From Hungatella sp. UBA3048 (GTDB taxonomy: Bacteria > Bacillota > Clostridia > Lachnospirales > Lachnospiraceae): a stretch of 26,261 nt of DNA. Under the pieces are notes generated by a model. That model did not search any database, had not been told where the DNA came from, and saw nothing but the letters and a program-made list of their open reading frames with translations. Location of the stretch: the NCBI GenBank assembly GCA_002367105.1, contig DFCS01000002.1:1-26261 (forward strand), in the 5' to 3' direction. The translations under genes and the position numbers were made by a program. Positions 15,907 through 22,972 of this stretch are shown piece after piece. Position 1 is the stretch's first letter. Every line of letters starts with the position of its first letter.

Positions 15907-16659
15907 ATGTTTAAAGTGGCAATTTGCGATGATGAACAGAATGAAGCAGCGGTAATTAAACAGCTTGTAGAAGAATTTATGAAAGATCACGGAATTCTTT
16001 ACAGCATTCAACTGTTTCATTCTGGTGAGGATCTGACAGCCTCCTCTGTAAGCTTTGATTTCGTTTTTCTGGATATTTCTATGGGAGGAATGAATGGAAT
16101 TGAAGCGGGAATGAAACTATACCAGAGAAATAGAAAGGTCAGGATCATATATATTACGGGGTTTAATGGATACTGCAGTGATGCAATTAATCGTGCACAT
16201 GCATTTGCTTATTTGTCAAAACCTGTTAAAAAGGAACAATTATTAGATCATATCAGCGAACTGGTACAGGTCATAGGATTGGATCGAGGAAATGATATTG
16301 AGATTGTATTGTCAAATGTAACAGAAATAAGCGAGAGCGGGGAAAAAGAATACCCTGCAATTAATGTATCGGTTTCAAAAATTCTTTATTTTGAATATGT
16401 AAAAACTGCACGTAAAATCAGAGTAAAAACAATTAAGAAAACGTATGAGTATATTGGGACAATGACAGATGTAGAGCAGAGGATGGAAATATATGGCTTT
16501 GGAACCTGTTACCGCGGAGTGATTGTAAATTTTGAACATGTAGCAAAAGTAAAAGGAGATATGGTCTATTTGAATACGGGAGAAAGGTTACCCTTATCAC
16601 AAAAGCGGGTAATTGCCTTTAAAGAGCAGTTAAATAATTACGTTCACAGGAGTATTTAA
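15907..16659 (+). CDS. agrA: LytTR-family response regulator (AgrA-like)
   Basis: This is a 250-residue cytoplasmic response regulator. The receiver domain (about 1-120) has the acidic pair D8/D9, the phosphoacceptor D56 in FVFLDISMGG, T84 and the conserved K105 in YLSKP. A LytTR DNA-binding domain follows (about 145-245), with KILYFEYVKTARKIRV near 158-173 and the end motif YRGVIVNFEHVAKVKG before LPLSQKR. LytTR proteins bind pairs of direct repeats about two helical turns apart, and such a pair lies upstream of agrD (18011-18037). The gene is first in an agrA-agrC-agrD-agrB array, 2 bases before the kinase gene. It probably activates agrD/agrB and perhaps surface polysaccharide genes; the latter is inference. 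Confidence 0.92.
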   Translation: MFKVAICDDEQNEAAVIKQLVEEFMKDHGILYSIQLFHSGEDLTASSVSFDFVFLDISMGGMNGIEAGMKLYQRNRKVRIIYITGFNGYCSDAINRAHAFAYLSKPVKKEQLLDHISELVQVIGLDRGNDIEIVLSNVTEISESGEKEYPAINVSVSKILYFEYVKTARKIRVKTIKKTYEYIGTMTDVEQRMEIYGFGTCYRGVIVNFEHVAKVKGDMVYLNTGERLPLSQKRVIAFKEQLNNYVHRSI

Positions 16660-16661
16660 CT

Positions 16662-17972
16662 ATGGAAAATAATATATTGTTTTTATCCGGAATCATAGTA
16701 TCGTGTCTGGTTACAACTATCGTTATATTTCAATTTATGGGCAGCAGGCATAAAAAGGCATTTCATAATAAACATTTCTATTTTCTCGTTCAAATAGGCG
16801 TCAGCATATTTTTAATGGGAATCAATTTAATGCAGCAGCCATTGGTAAATATGCTGAGTTGGGTCATTTCATATGGTTTAGTAAGCTATTTCTTATATTT
16901 TGATGATTTTGACAAACCCATGCGAAGGGTTTTAGAATCAGAAATTATGGTGTTGGTATTTGCAGTGTGCGAAGCCGCAGGGGTAGCCTTACTTGATTTT
17001 ATGTTCTGGAAAATGCATATGCCTTCATTGGAACCGGGAGTGGAAACCTTTCTTAATATGACATTTTCAATGTTTGTATTGCTGTTTATGTATTATACTT
17101 TTATTTCTCCAATATGGGGGAGAAACGAAAAAGTCAAATTTACCAAATCACAGTATGTACTTCATTTTATTATTGCCATTTACAGTTTTATGAACATGGT
17201 TGTAATAGGAGTTTCCTTCGGGAAAATAAGGGGAGAAGGTATGGGGCTTATTCTGTTAATCAACATGGGATTCATTATATTTGCAGATATGTATTTTTTA
17301 TATTTCATACGGTTTATGGAGGATAATTATCAATTAAAGGTAAAACTGGAGTTATTGGAACAGCAGGCGACTATGCAGTATAAATATTATTTACATCAGG
17401 AAAAAAAGCATCAGGAATCTCTTAGCATACTTCATGATGTTGACAAGCATATAGCGGTCATGGAAGGACTGTATCATGGGGATGATAAAGAAGGTACAAT
17501 TAATTACATCAAAGAGATCAATACAATCTTAAAGCCTTTGCTCCCACAACAGCTGACCAATAATGGGATTTTAAACATACTTTTAAATGATAAAATACAA
17601 AACACAGAAAAACTGCATATCGATCTGCAATATGAAATAGGCAATGTTGATTTAAGCTTCATGAATCCAATGGATATTACTACAATCTTTGGAAATTTAC
17701 TGGATAATGCCATTGAAGCTTGTACACAAGTGAACGGATCACCATGGATTAAGTTAAAAATCAGCCCTTATTATGAAATGATAGCAATAAAAGTTGAAAA
17801 TACTTCTAATAACATCGACAGATGGAATGAGGGCAGGCCGGTATCTCAAAAGGGAGCAAATCACGGAATCGGATTAAGCAATGTTGAGCGCGCGGTAGAA
17901 AAGTACGAAGGTTCTATGAATCTGAGCAGTGAAAATGGAATATTCCAGTGTAATGTATTGATAAATATGTAG
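16662..17972 (+). CDS. agrC: GHKL sensor histidine kinase (AgrC-like peptide receptor)
   Basis: This 436-residue membrane kinase is predicted to sense the secreted cyclic peptide. The N-terminal half (about 5-220) has six or seven hydrophobic segments and no large extracellular domain, as in AgrC. A helical linker (about 220-255) leads to the dimerisation/phosphorylation segment LSILHDVDKHI, with H258 as the probable phosphoacceptor. The AgrC consensus HDYxN is replaced by HDVDK. The GHKL ATPase domain has the N-box FGNLLDNAIEAC (N345, N349, E352) and the G-box HGIGLSN (401-407). The classical second glycine box typical of HisKA kinases is reduced, as usual for this family. The start codon lies 2 bases after the agrA stop, so the two are almost certainly co-transcribed and coupled. 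Confidence 0.92.
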   Translation: MENNILFLSGIIVSCLVTTIVIFQFMGSRHKKAFHNKHFYFLVQIGVSIFLMGINLMQQPLVNMLSWVISYGLVSYFLYFDDFDKPMRRVLESEIMVLVFAVCEAAGVALLDFMFWKMHMPSLEPGVETFLNMTFSMFVLLFMYYTFISPIWGRNEKVKFTKSQYVLHFIIAIYSFMNMVVIGVSFGKIRGEGMGLILLINMGFIIFADMYFLYFIRFMEDNYQLKVKLELLEQQATMQYKYYLHQEKKHQESLSILHDVDKHIAVMEGLYHGDDKEGTINYIKEINTILKPLLPQQLTNNGILNILLNDKIQNTEKLHIDLQYEIGNVDLSFMNPMDITTIFGNLLDNAIEACTQVNGSPWIKLKISPYYEMIAIKVENTSNNIDRWNEGRPVSQKGANHGIGLSNVERAVEKYEGSMNLSSENGIFQCNVLINM

Positions 17973-18010
17973 GAATGGGCAGACGGAGCGTTTTCAGTTG
18001 AAGTGCCTAC

Positions 18011-18037
18011 TTCGTGCAAAAAAATCGTCTTTCGTGC
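18011..18037 (+). promoter_or_regulatory. Direct repeat, candidate LytTR (AgrA) binding site upstream of agrD
   Basis: TTCGTGC occurs at 18011-18017 and again at 18031-18037, 20 bases apart (about two helical turns). The distance from the second copy to the -35 of the agrD promoter is 25 bases. LytTR regulators such as AgrA bind paired direct repeats with this kind of spacing. The repeat bases are not the staphylococcal AgrA consensus. A short inverted repeat (GAAGT/ACTTC, 18000-18013) overlaps the first copy. Confidence 0.5.
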
Positions 18038-18062
18038 TTCAAATATTGAAAGCAGATGGTAT

Positions 18063-18090
18063 TTGACTATAATTAAAACATAACTATAAA
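18063..18090 (+). promoter_or_regulatory. Promoter of the agrD-agrB genes
   Basis: The -35 is TTGACT (18063-18068), the spacer is 16 bases and the -10 is TATAAA (18085-18090). It lies 23 bases before the agrD ATG, so the 5' leader would be short. It gives agrD/agrB a promoter separate from that of agrA/agrC. Confidence 0.7.
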
Positions 18091-18113
18091 TTACACAAGA
18101 AAGGAAGATTAAA

Positions 18114-18263
18114 ATGAAGAAAAATTTCAAAGAAACAGCTTTAACTTTACTTTCAAAAGCGGCATTATCCACATCTAAGAAGGAGGCGAACTCAGCCTGT
18201 ATTTGCATTGGGTATCAACCTAAAATGCCTGAGAGCGTTGCAAAGTTCAAAAAGAACATTTAG
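18114..18263 (+). CDS. agrD: AgrD-like cyclic (thio)lactone autoinducer precursor
   Basis: This 49-residue precursor peptide is too short for routine gene calling. Residues 1-20 (MKKNFKETALTLLSKAALST) form a basic amphipathic leader like AgrD leaders, which target the membrane. The core region is NSACICIGYQ (26-35), with Cys29 and Cys31. The conserved acidic/basic tail PKMPESVAKFKKNI (36-49) corresponds to the PKVPTEL-type tail that AgrB recognises and removes. By alignment with staphylococcal AgrD, where the two residues before PK are outside the ring, the ring would be Cys29-Gly33 (CICIG). An end at Tyr34 or a ring from Cys31 is also possible. The ribosome site is AAGGAAG (18101-18107). agrB follows 32 bases after the stop codon. 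Confidence 0.93.
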   Translation: MKKNFKETALTLLSKAALSTSKKEANSACICIGYQPKMPESVAKFKKNI

Positions 18264-18295
18264 TTAAATTTCATGTGTAATAAGTCGACGGAATA

Positions 18296-18883
18296 ATGAA
18301 AAGAATAGTTGGTTACATATCAAGAAGCATGGTCAGAGACGGCATTATTATAGAATCAGAACAGGATGTCTATGATTTCGGAATAGAATGTCTTCTTTTA
18401 AAATTAATACACTATATTTCTTATATAACTATTGCAGTCATGATGCAGCAAGTCTTTGATTTGTTTGTTATGGCGTGTGCCTTTTATCCAATTCGGGTAA
18501 ATGCAGGCGGCTATCATGCCAAGACGAGAATGGGCTGCTACTTTGTATCATGTTTGACGGTTTTTTCTGGTCTGTTGTTTTACAGGCAAAACTTTAGCGA
18601 TAAGGTATATCTTATATGTTGGCTGGCTGCATCTGTCATTATCTATTTCAATGCTCCTATCGATAACGAGGGGAAAATTATGAGCCGGTCAGAAATAGAA
18701 TATTACAAAAAAAAGGCCAGAGTGGTTATCATAGTTCTTAGTGTATTAATAGGGGGAGTTTGGGGATTAAATAAAGATTATATCGGCAAAATGTTGATTT
18801 GTGGAATTGTAATATCGGCGATTGCAATATTCATAGAAAAACATAGAAGAAAATTGAGAGATGAACATGATTCCCAAAAGTAG
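18296..18883 (+). CDS. agrB: AgrB-like peptide processing and cyclisation protease
   Basis: This 195-residue integral membrane cysteine protease cuts the AgrD tail and forms the (thio)lactone. The catalytic pair is H74 in NAGGYHAK and C81 in RMGCYF, seven residues apart as in S. aureus AgrB (H77/C84). R67 and the GG before the His are also conserved. About four to six hydrophobic segments are visible, and the length matches the family. The ATG at 18296 has only a weak GACGGA ribosome site. An in-frame stop at 18281-18283 leaves no good upstream alternative, so expression may depend on agrD translation. The stop codon lies inside the left arm of the terminator. Confidence 0.93.
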   Translation: MKRIVGYISRSMVRDGIIIESEQDVYDFGIECLLLKLIHYISYITIAVMMQQVFDLFVMACAFYPIRVNAGGYHAKTRMGCYFVSCLTVFSGLLFYRQNFSDKVYLICWLAASVIIYFNAPIDNEGKIMSRSEIEYYKKKARVVIIVLSVLIGGVWGLNKDYIGKMLICGIVISAIAIFIEKHRRKLRDEHDSQK

Positions 18884-18906
18884 TTTACTTTTGGGAACCC
18901 TTTTTT
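18871..18906 (+). terminator. Intrinsic terminator of the agr locus, overlapping the agrB stop
   Basis: A perfect 12-bp stem, TTCCCAAAAGTA (18871-18882) / TACTTTTGGGAA (18886-18897), with a 3-base loop is followed by CCC and six T. The left arm encodes the last AgrB codons. Confidence 0.92.
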
Positions 18907-18965
18907 ATATCACATAATTAAAGAAAATAAACCCTTTTTTAATGTTAACATATTTTTAAAAAAGT

Positions 18966-19071
18966 TTTACCAGTTATATTTTAAATATATTATGATAAAG
19001 TCACCGGGAAAAGCAAATTCTTCTTACTAACTCCCGGTTTTCCGAGGGAACGTCCGGGCAAAATTACCGGA
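18966..19071 (+). other. Non-coding segment with promoter-like element and alternative stems
   Basis: No gene is seen in 18907-19160. A promoter-like pair TTTACC (18966-18971) and TATTAT (18988-18993), spacer 16, precedes a GC-richer stretch. ACCGGGA (19003-19009) can pair with TCCCGGT (19032-19038), and TCCGG (19053-19057) with CCGGA (19067-19071). CCCGG (19033-19037) could instead pair with CCGGG (19054-19058), so the stems compete. I do not recognise a known riboswitch or RNA family. It could be a small RNA between two convergent genes, or nothing. Confidence 0.3.
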
Positions 19072-19074
19072 TGG

Positions 19075-19127
19075 AAAAAGGGCATTTGTTGATGATACCA
19101 GTTTCCCCGCTGGTATGATAAACAAAT
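19075..19127 (-). terminator. Terminator of the sugar ABC transporter operon
   Basis: A long hairpin of about 18 pairs with two mismatches, built on ATACCAG/CTGGTAT, spans 19084-19127. On the minus strand it is followed by GCCCTTTTT (19075-19083). It begins 35 bases past the permease stop codon. On the plus strand only a broken T-rich stretch follows, so the main direction is minus. Confidence 0.82.
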
Positions 19128-19161
19128 CCCCTTCCTTTGCTCTTATTATAGTCAATAATTC

Positions 19162-20208
19162 TTATGAGACCCTTTCCTTATGTCTTGTCAGCCTTTCCTT
19201 AATCCTCGGCCCTAAGATCTGAACCACGATTACCAGAATCAGGATGATTCCCTTGATTGCATCATTGATGAGAGAATCCATCTTAAGTGCAACGATAATT
19301 TTGTCAATGATTGTATAGGACATGGCTCCAAATAAGATTCCCAGGCATTTGCCCTTTCCTCCGGACATGCTGATGCCGCCTAATACAACTGCCGCAATGG
19401 CATACATTTCATAGCTGCTTCCGGTTGTGGCCGGATCAGAGGAGGCATTCATGGCCACCCATAAAAAGGAGGCAAGCCCTGTCAGGATTCCCGCAAGAAC
19501 AAATACGGAAACCTTCATGAGACTCACATTGATCCCAGCCATCTGTGCTCCCTTCGCATTGCTCCCCACTGCATATACCTTTTTTCCGTACTTGGTGCTT
19601 GTCGTTATGTAAACGAATAATGCTGTCATTAAAATCAGGATCAGTCCCACAATGGGAACGGTAAGGATCTTTCCGTTTCCAAGACCGTAAAATGGCTGAT
19701 AAGAAGACATCTCCTTGATCATCCGGTACACACTGCTTCCGCCTCCTGCCAGAGCCTTATCGATATGCTGACAGATATATTGGGCAAAGGAACGAAAGAT
19801 CAGCATGGTCGCTAATGTAACAATAAAGGCCGGCATTTTTATATATCCCACCAGCAGGCCGTTGATTAAGCCGCATGCTGCACCGAATAAAATGGCAAAC
19901 AATAATGTCATCAGAATATGATCTGTGATGTTAAACATGATAACCGACAGCCCGCTGTTTAATGCAAGCATGGAACCTACTGATAAATCGATTTCCCCGG
20001 TCATACATACTAACCCCATTCCCAGACCGATGATCCCCACCACAGCCGAATGGCGGAAAATATTCATGGTGCCGCTCCAGGTCAACCCGTTGCTGGTGAG
20101 GGCATATACCAAAAAGATCAGTACAAATACGATAATAAAACTGAATTCCCCGCACCATTTGGACAAAACCCCAAGGGACACTCCGTTTTTCTTTTCTCCT
20201 GCCTTCAT
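19162..20208 (-). CDS. Ribose-type sugar ABC transporter permease
   Basis: This 348-residue inner-membrane permease of the BPD_transp_2 (RbsC/XylH/MglC) family has about 8-10 hydrophobic segments. The family signature GEIDLSVGS is at about residues 71-79, and AAVVLGGISMSGGKG is near 272-286. The length is normal. It would form the transmembrane channel of a carbohydrate importer with the upstream ATPase and the lipoprotein at 21790-22914. AGGAGG lies 8 bases before the ATG, inside the 3' end of the ATPase gene region; the gap is 4 bases. It is the last gene of the operon and is followed by a strong terminator. The sugar transported is unknown. Confidence 0.92.
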   Translation of the reverse strand: MKAGEKKNGVSLGVLSKWCGEFSFIIVFVLIFLVYALTSNGLTWSGTMNIFRHSAVVGIIGLGMGLVCMTGEIDLSVGSMLALNSGLSVIMFNITDHILMTLLFAILFGAACGLINGLLVGYIKMPAFIVTLATMLIFRSFAQYICQHIDKALAGGGSSVYRMIKEMSSYQPFYGLGNGKILTVPIVGLILILMTALFVYITTSTKYGKKVYAVGSNAKGAQMAGINVSLMKVSVFVLAGILTGLASFLWVAMNASSDPATTGSSYEMYAIAAVVLGGISMSGGKGKCLGILFGAMSYTIIDKIIVALKMDSLINDAIKGIILILVIVVQILGPRIKERLTRHKERVS

Positions 20209-20212
20209 TTCT

Positions 20213-21712
20213 TTATCCTCCTATTTCCTGGTTCACGGCATTTGTAGAATACAGCATGACCGTAGTATCATTGATTTCTTCGTGCTCCAGAATCTTGATC
20301 ATTCTTCCATTGTAAAAAACAGCACAGAAATCAGCTACCTTCTGGATCTCCGGTATTTCCAGGGTGTTGATGAGAATGGTCTTTCCCTTTTTTGCCATTT
20401 CTAGTATCAGCTTATAAATCTCAGCCTTGGCTCCTACGTCGATGCCCTGTGTGGGATTATCAAACAGCAGGATATCCGCATCCGTATTCAGCCACCGGGC
20501 AATAAATACCTTTTGCTGGTTTCCGCCGCTTAAGGATAGAATGGAATCGGAGCTGCTTCTGGCCTTGATATTTAACAGGGTCTTAAACGTTTCAAACCGC
20601 TCTTCTTCCTTCCGCTTTTGGATGTGAGGTCTGCGTGCCGATAAGGTATGCTCCGCTAAGTACATGTTTTCCAGCAGATTCATGTCCGGGATGACGGAAT
20701 TTTCTTTCCGGTTGGCAGCAAGCATGGCGATTTTTGACTCCATAGCCTTATGGATCGAATGGGATGGCACCCTTTCTCCCCTGATCTTCATTTCTCCTGA
20801 TATAGCCTCAGTAACCCCGAACATACACTGCATCAGCTCGCTGCTTCCGGAGCCTTGAAGTCCGGTCAGTCCGATGATCTGGCCTTTTTTGACCTTCAGG
20901 GATACCCGTTCAAATCCAGGGCCTGAAAAATCATGAAGCTCCAGAACCACTTCTCCGGGTCTTCTCTTTTCATAGACTTCTCTTGCAGAATAATTCTCTC
21001 CAACCATCAGCACTGTTACTTCTTCCGGAGTTGTATCCCCAATGGCGCCGTCTCCTATGAATTCCCCATTACGGAATACAGTATACCGGTCAGCCAGTTC
21101 AAAAATCTCCGGCATTTTGTGGGAAATAAAAATAAAGGAGGTTCCTGTCTTTTTTAAATGATTGACAATGCCAAACAAATGCTTTACTTCATCGTTATTG
21201 AGGGAAGTGGTAGGTTCATCCAAGATCAGCAGCTTTGCCTTAAAGAACAGCGCCTTTGCAATCTCCAGCATCTGCTTCTGGCTGGTCTTTAAATTGGCCA
21301 CCAGCTCACCTGGATTTATGTCAACTCCCAGCTCATGGAATAATCCCTCCGTTTCTTCCATCATCTTTCGTTTGTTCAGTTTTCCCAGCCTGTTGCGGTA
21401 CTCTTTCCCCAGAAAAATGTTTTCATAGACCTTTAAATCGTTAAACAGATTTAATTCCTGATGGACAAAGGCAATTCCCAGTTCCTCCGATTGTCTGATG
21501 GTGATGGTGTCGATCTCTTTTCCGTCAAATGCAATGGTTCCGCTGTCTTTGGGAAATACTCCTGTCAGCACGTTCATCAAAGTCGACTTCCCTGCTCCGT
21601 TTTCTCCAAGCAGGGCATGGACCTCCCCCTGTTCGACCGTTAAGCGGACCCCCTTTAATACCTGGACTCCGTTAAACGCCTTGCTGATCCCACTCATTTC
21701 CAATAAACTCAT
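20213..21712 (-). CDS. Double ATPase of a ribose-type sugar ABC transporter
   Basis: This 499-residue cytoplasmic ATPase has two nucleotide-binding domains fused, as in RbsA/MglA/XylG. Domain 1 has Walker A GENGAGKST (36-44), Walker B LLILDEPT (161-168) and the switch His198, but its signature motif is LKTSQ (141-145) where LSVGQ is usual. Domain 2 has a good signature LSGGNQQK (394-401). Its Walker A is degenerate (GLQGSGSSE, 284-292), its Walker B reads LLFDNPT with Asn419 in place of the catalytic Glu, and it lacks the switch His (INTLEIPE). The intact parts combine into one working site. The start has GGAGG about 8 bases upstream. A hairpin separates it from the upstream binding-protein gene. 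Confidence 0.93.
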   Translation of the reverse strand: MSLLEMSGISKAFNGVQVLKGVRLTVEQGEVHALLGENGAGKSTLMNVLTGVFPKDSGTIAFDGKEIDTITIRQSEELGIAFVHQELNLFNDLKVYENIFLGKEYRNRLGKLNKRKMMEETEGLFHELGVDINPGELVANLKTSQKQMLEIAKALFFKAKLLILDEPTTSLNNDEVKHLFGIVNHLKKTGTSFIFISHKMPEIFELADRYTVFRNGEFIGDGAIGDTTPEEVTVLMVGENYSAREVYEKRRPGEVVLELHDFSGPGFERVSLKVKKGQIIGLTGLQGSGSSELMQCMFGVTEAISGEMKIRGERVPSHSIHKAMESKIAMLAANRKENSVIPDMNLLENMYLAEHTLSARRPHIQKRKEEERFETFKTLLNIKARSSSDSILSLSGGNQQKVFIARWLNTDADILLFDNPTQGIDVGAKAEIYKLILEMAKKGKTILINTLEIPEIQKVADFCAVFYNGRMIKILEHEEINDTTVMLYSTNAVNQEIGG

Positions 21713-21732
21713 CTCTCAACCTCCGGTTTTAT

Positions 21733-21770
21733 AAAAGGGGCCGTTCCGAAAGTGACGAACGGCCCCTTTT
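21733..21770 (-). terminator. Intra-operon hairpin between binding-protein and ATPase genes
   Basis: A perfect 14-bp stem, AAAAGGGGCCGTTC (21733-21746) / GAACGGCCCCTTTT (21757-21770), has a 10-base loop. On the minus strand it ends in TTTTATAAAA. It lies just after the binding-protein stop. It probably terminates part of the transcripts or protects the upstream mRNA, so that more binding protein than transporter is made. That effect is inference from similar operons. Confidence 0.8.
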
Positions 21771-21789
21771 GTCCCTCAGACCAATATTT

Positions 21790-22914
21790 CTAAAAGGATG
21801 GGTACTCAGTTACATTTTCTGATGTTACATTTTCGCAGGCGATCACATGATCCTGGGTCACCTGTTTTCCATCTAAGTAATCCACCATGTCTTCAATTGC
21901 TGTCTGAATCATGGATGGGCTGTAGGTTACTGACATGATGCCTCCGCATTTTGATGCAATATCCTCATAGGTTTTTCCCCGAAGTACTTCGTACAGTTCA
22001 TCAAGGCCGCCGCAGCCTGTAATGACCGGTTTGCCGGAAAGGAAGGTATCCTTGGTAGCCTCATCAATTCCGCCTCCGGAAAGAGCCTCTAAGATTCCCA
22101 TTGCAAGCTCATCATCTTCTGCATAAAACCATTTGATCTTGGCATTTTTGCTGTCTCCCATCAGGGATTCAAAGGATGTTTTTGTATCTGAACGGCTCCA
22201 GTTCATTGCTCCGGAATATGTAATGGACTTTAAGTCATCCTGGCTCCATTTTTTGTCTGCACTTATGACTTCTCCGCCAAATTCCAGTTCCCCTGTTAAG
22301 TATTTGGTAAAGCCCTCATTCCGCAGTGTGGTAACGGAAGAAGTGTCGCCTTCATAAACGTAGATCGGCTCTCCCGGTGTAAGTCCCAGAGAAACAAAAT
22401 AAGCAGCAGCACCTGCGCCGATGCCGGAATTATCACCTTTTACATTCGTCACAGCCTTACCGGACACGCCGTCAATGATCCGGTCAAATGCCACATAGGG
22501 GATCCCTGCGTCTATCACGCCCTGAATGGCGGACTGCACCGTATCATCAATCGGCTGGATGACCATTGCAATATTCTTTTCTCCCTTGGAAACGATATCC
22601 TCGATGTTCCGGATCTGCTCTGCCGCATTGGCTGAGGTAATCAGTTCCGCGGTGTAAGTGCCGTTTTCATTTACTTCCTGGATCTTCTGTTTTGCAAAGG
22701 TTGCCACAGAACCAGTCCAGCCATGATCCTCTGGTACAGTTAAAACATAAATATGGGTACCTTCTTTAACGGCTTCTGTTTCTTTCGCGGTTTCCGCCGT
22801 TGTTGACTCCGTTTTTGCTGCCGCTGTTGTGGTGTCTGCCGGTTTTACCTGAGAACATGCAGTTCCTGCTACCGCCACCAATGCCGCCAAAATAATTGCT
22901 GCTGCTTTTTTCAT
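21790..22914 (-). CDS. Sugar-binding lipoprotein of an ABC transporter (periplasmic-binding type I)
   Basis: This 374-residue extracellular lipoprotein resembles Peripla_BP_4 (RbsB/ChvE-like) sugar receptors. The signal peptide runs to A19, with Cys20 as the predicted lipidated residue. The lipobox is AGTAC, so the usual Leu/Val/Ile at -3 is Gly, which is less typical. A Thr/Ala/Glu-rich linker follows (about 24-52). The mature domain starts near THIYVLTVPEDHGW and includes the hinge-type sequence MVIQPIDDTVQSAIQG and the ligand-loop region VAFDRIIDG. AGGAGG lies 9 bases before the ATG. Its ligand is probably a mono- or oligosaccharide or a sugar acid; the sequence does not decide. Confidence 0.9.
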   Translation of the reverse strand: MKKAAAIILAALVAVAGTACSQVKPADTTTAAAKTESTTAETAKETEAVKEGTHIYVLTVPEDHGWTGSVATFAKQKIQEVNENGTYTAELITSANAAEQIRNIEDIVSKGEKNIAMVIQPIDDTVQSAIQGVIDAGIPYVAFDRIIDGVSGKAVTNVKGDNSGIGAGAAAYFVSLGLTPGEPIYVYEGDTSSVTTLRNEGFTKYLTGELEFGGEVISADKKWSQDDLKSITYSGAMNWSRSDTKTSFESLMGDSKNAKIKWFYAEDDELAMGILEALSGGGIDEATKDTFLSGKPVITGCGGLDELYEVLRGKTYEDIASKCGGIMSVTYSPSMIQTAIEDMVDYLDGKQVTQDHVIACENVTSENVTEYPSF

Positions 22915-22972
22915 ATTACTGATCCTCCTTTTACATTTTCCTTCTCTATCAAAGCATTTTTGCTGCCTTAAC

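Noticed and set aside
17861..18208. A 115-codon minus-strand frame covering the agrC end and the agrD start
   Set aside because: It overlaps two recognisable plus-strand genes and the agrD promoter, and the product resembles no family. AgrD on the plus strand explains the region.
18990..19075. Cyclic-di-GMP or other known riboswitch
   Set aside because: The piece ATTACCGGATGG recalls the end of a GEMM aptamer, but the other conserved blocks are absent and no gene follows on the plus strand.
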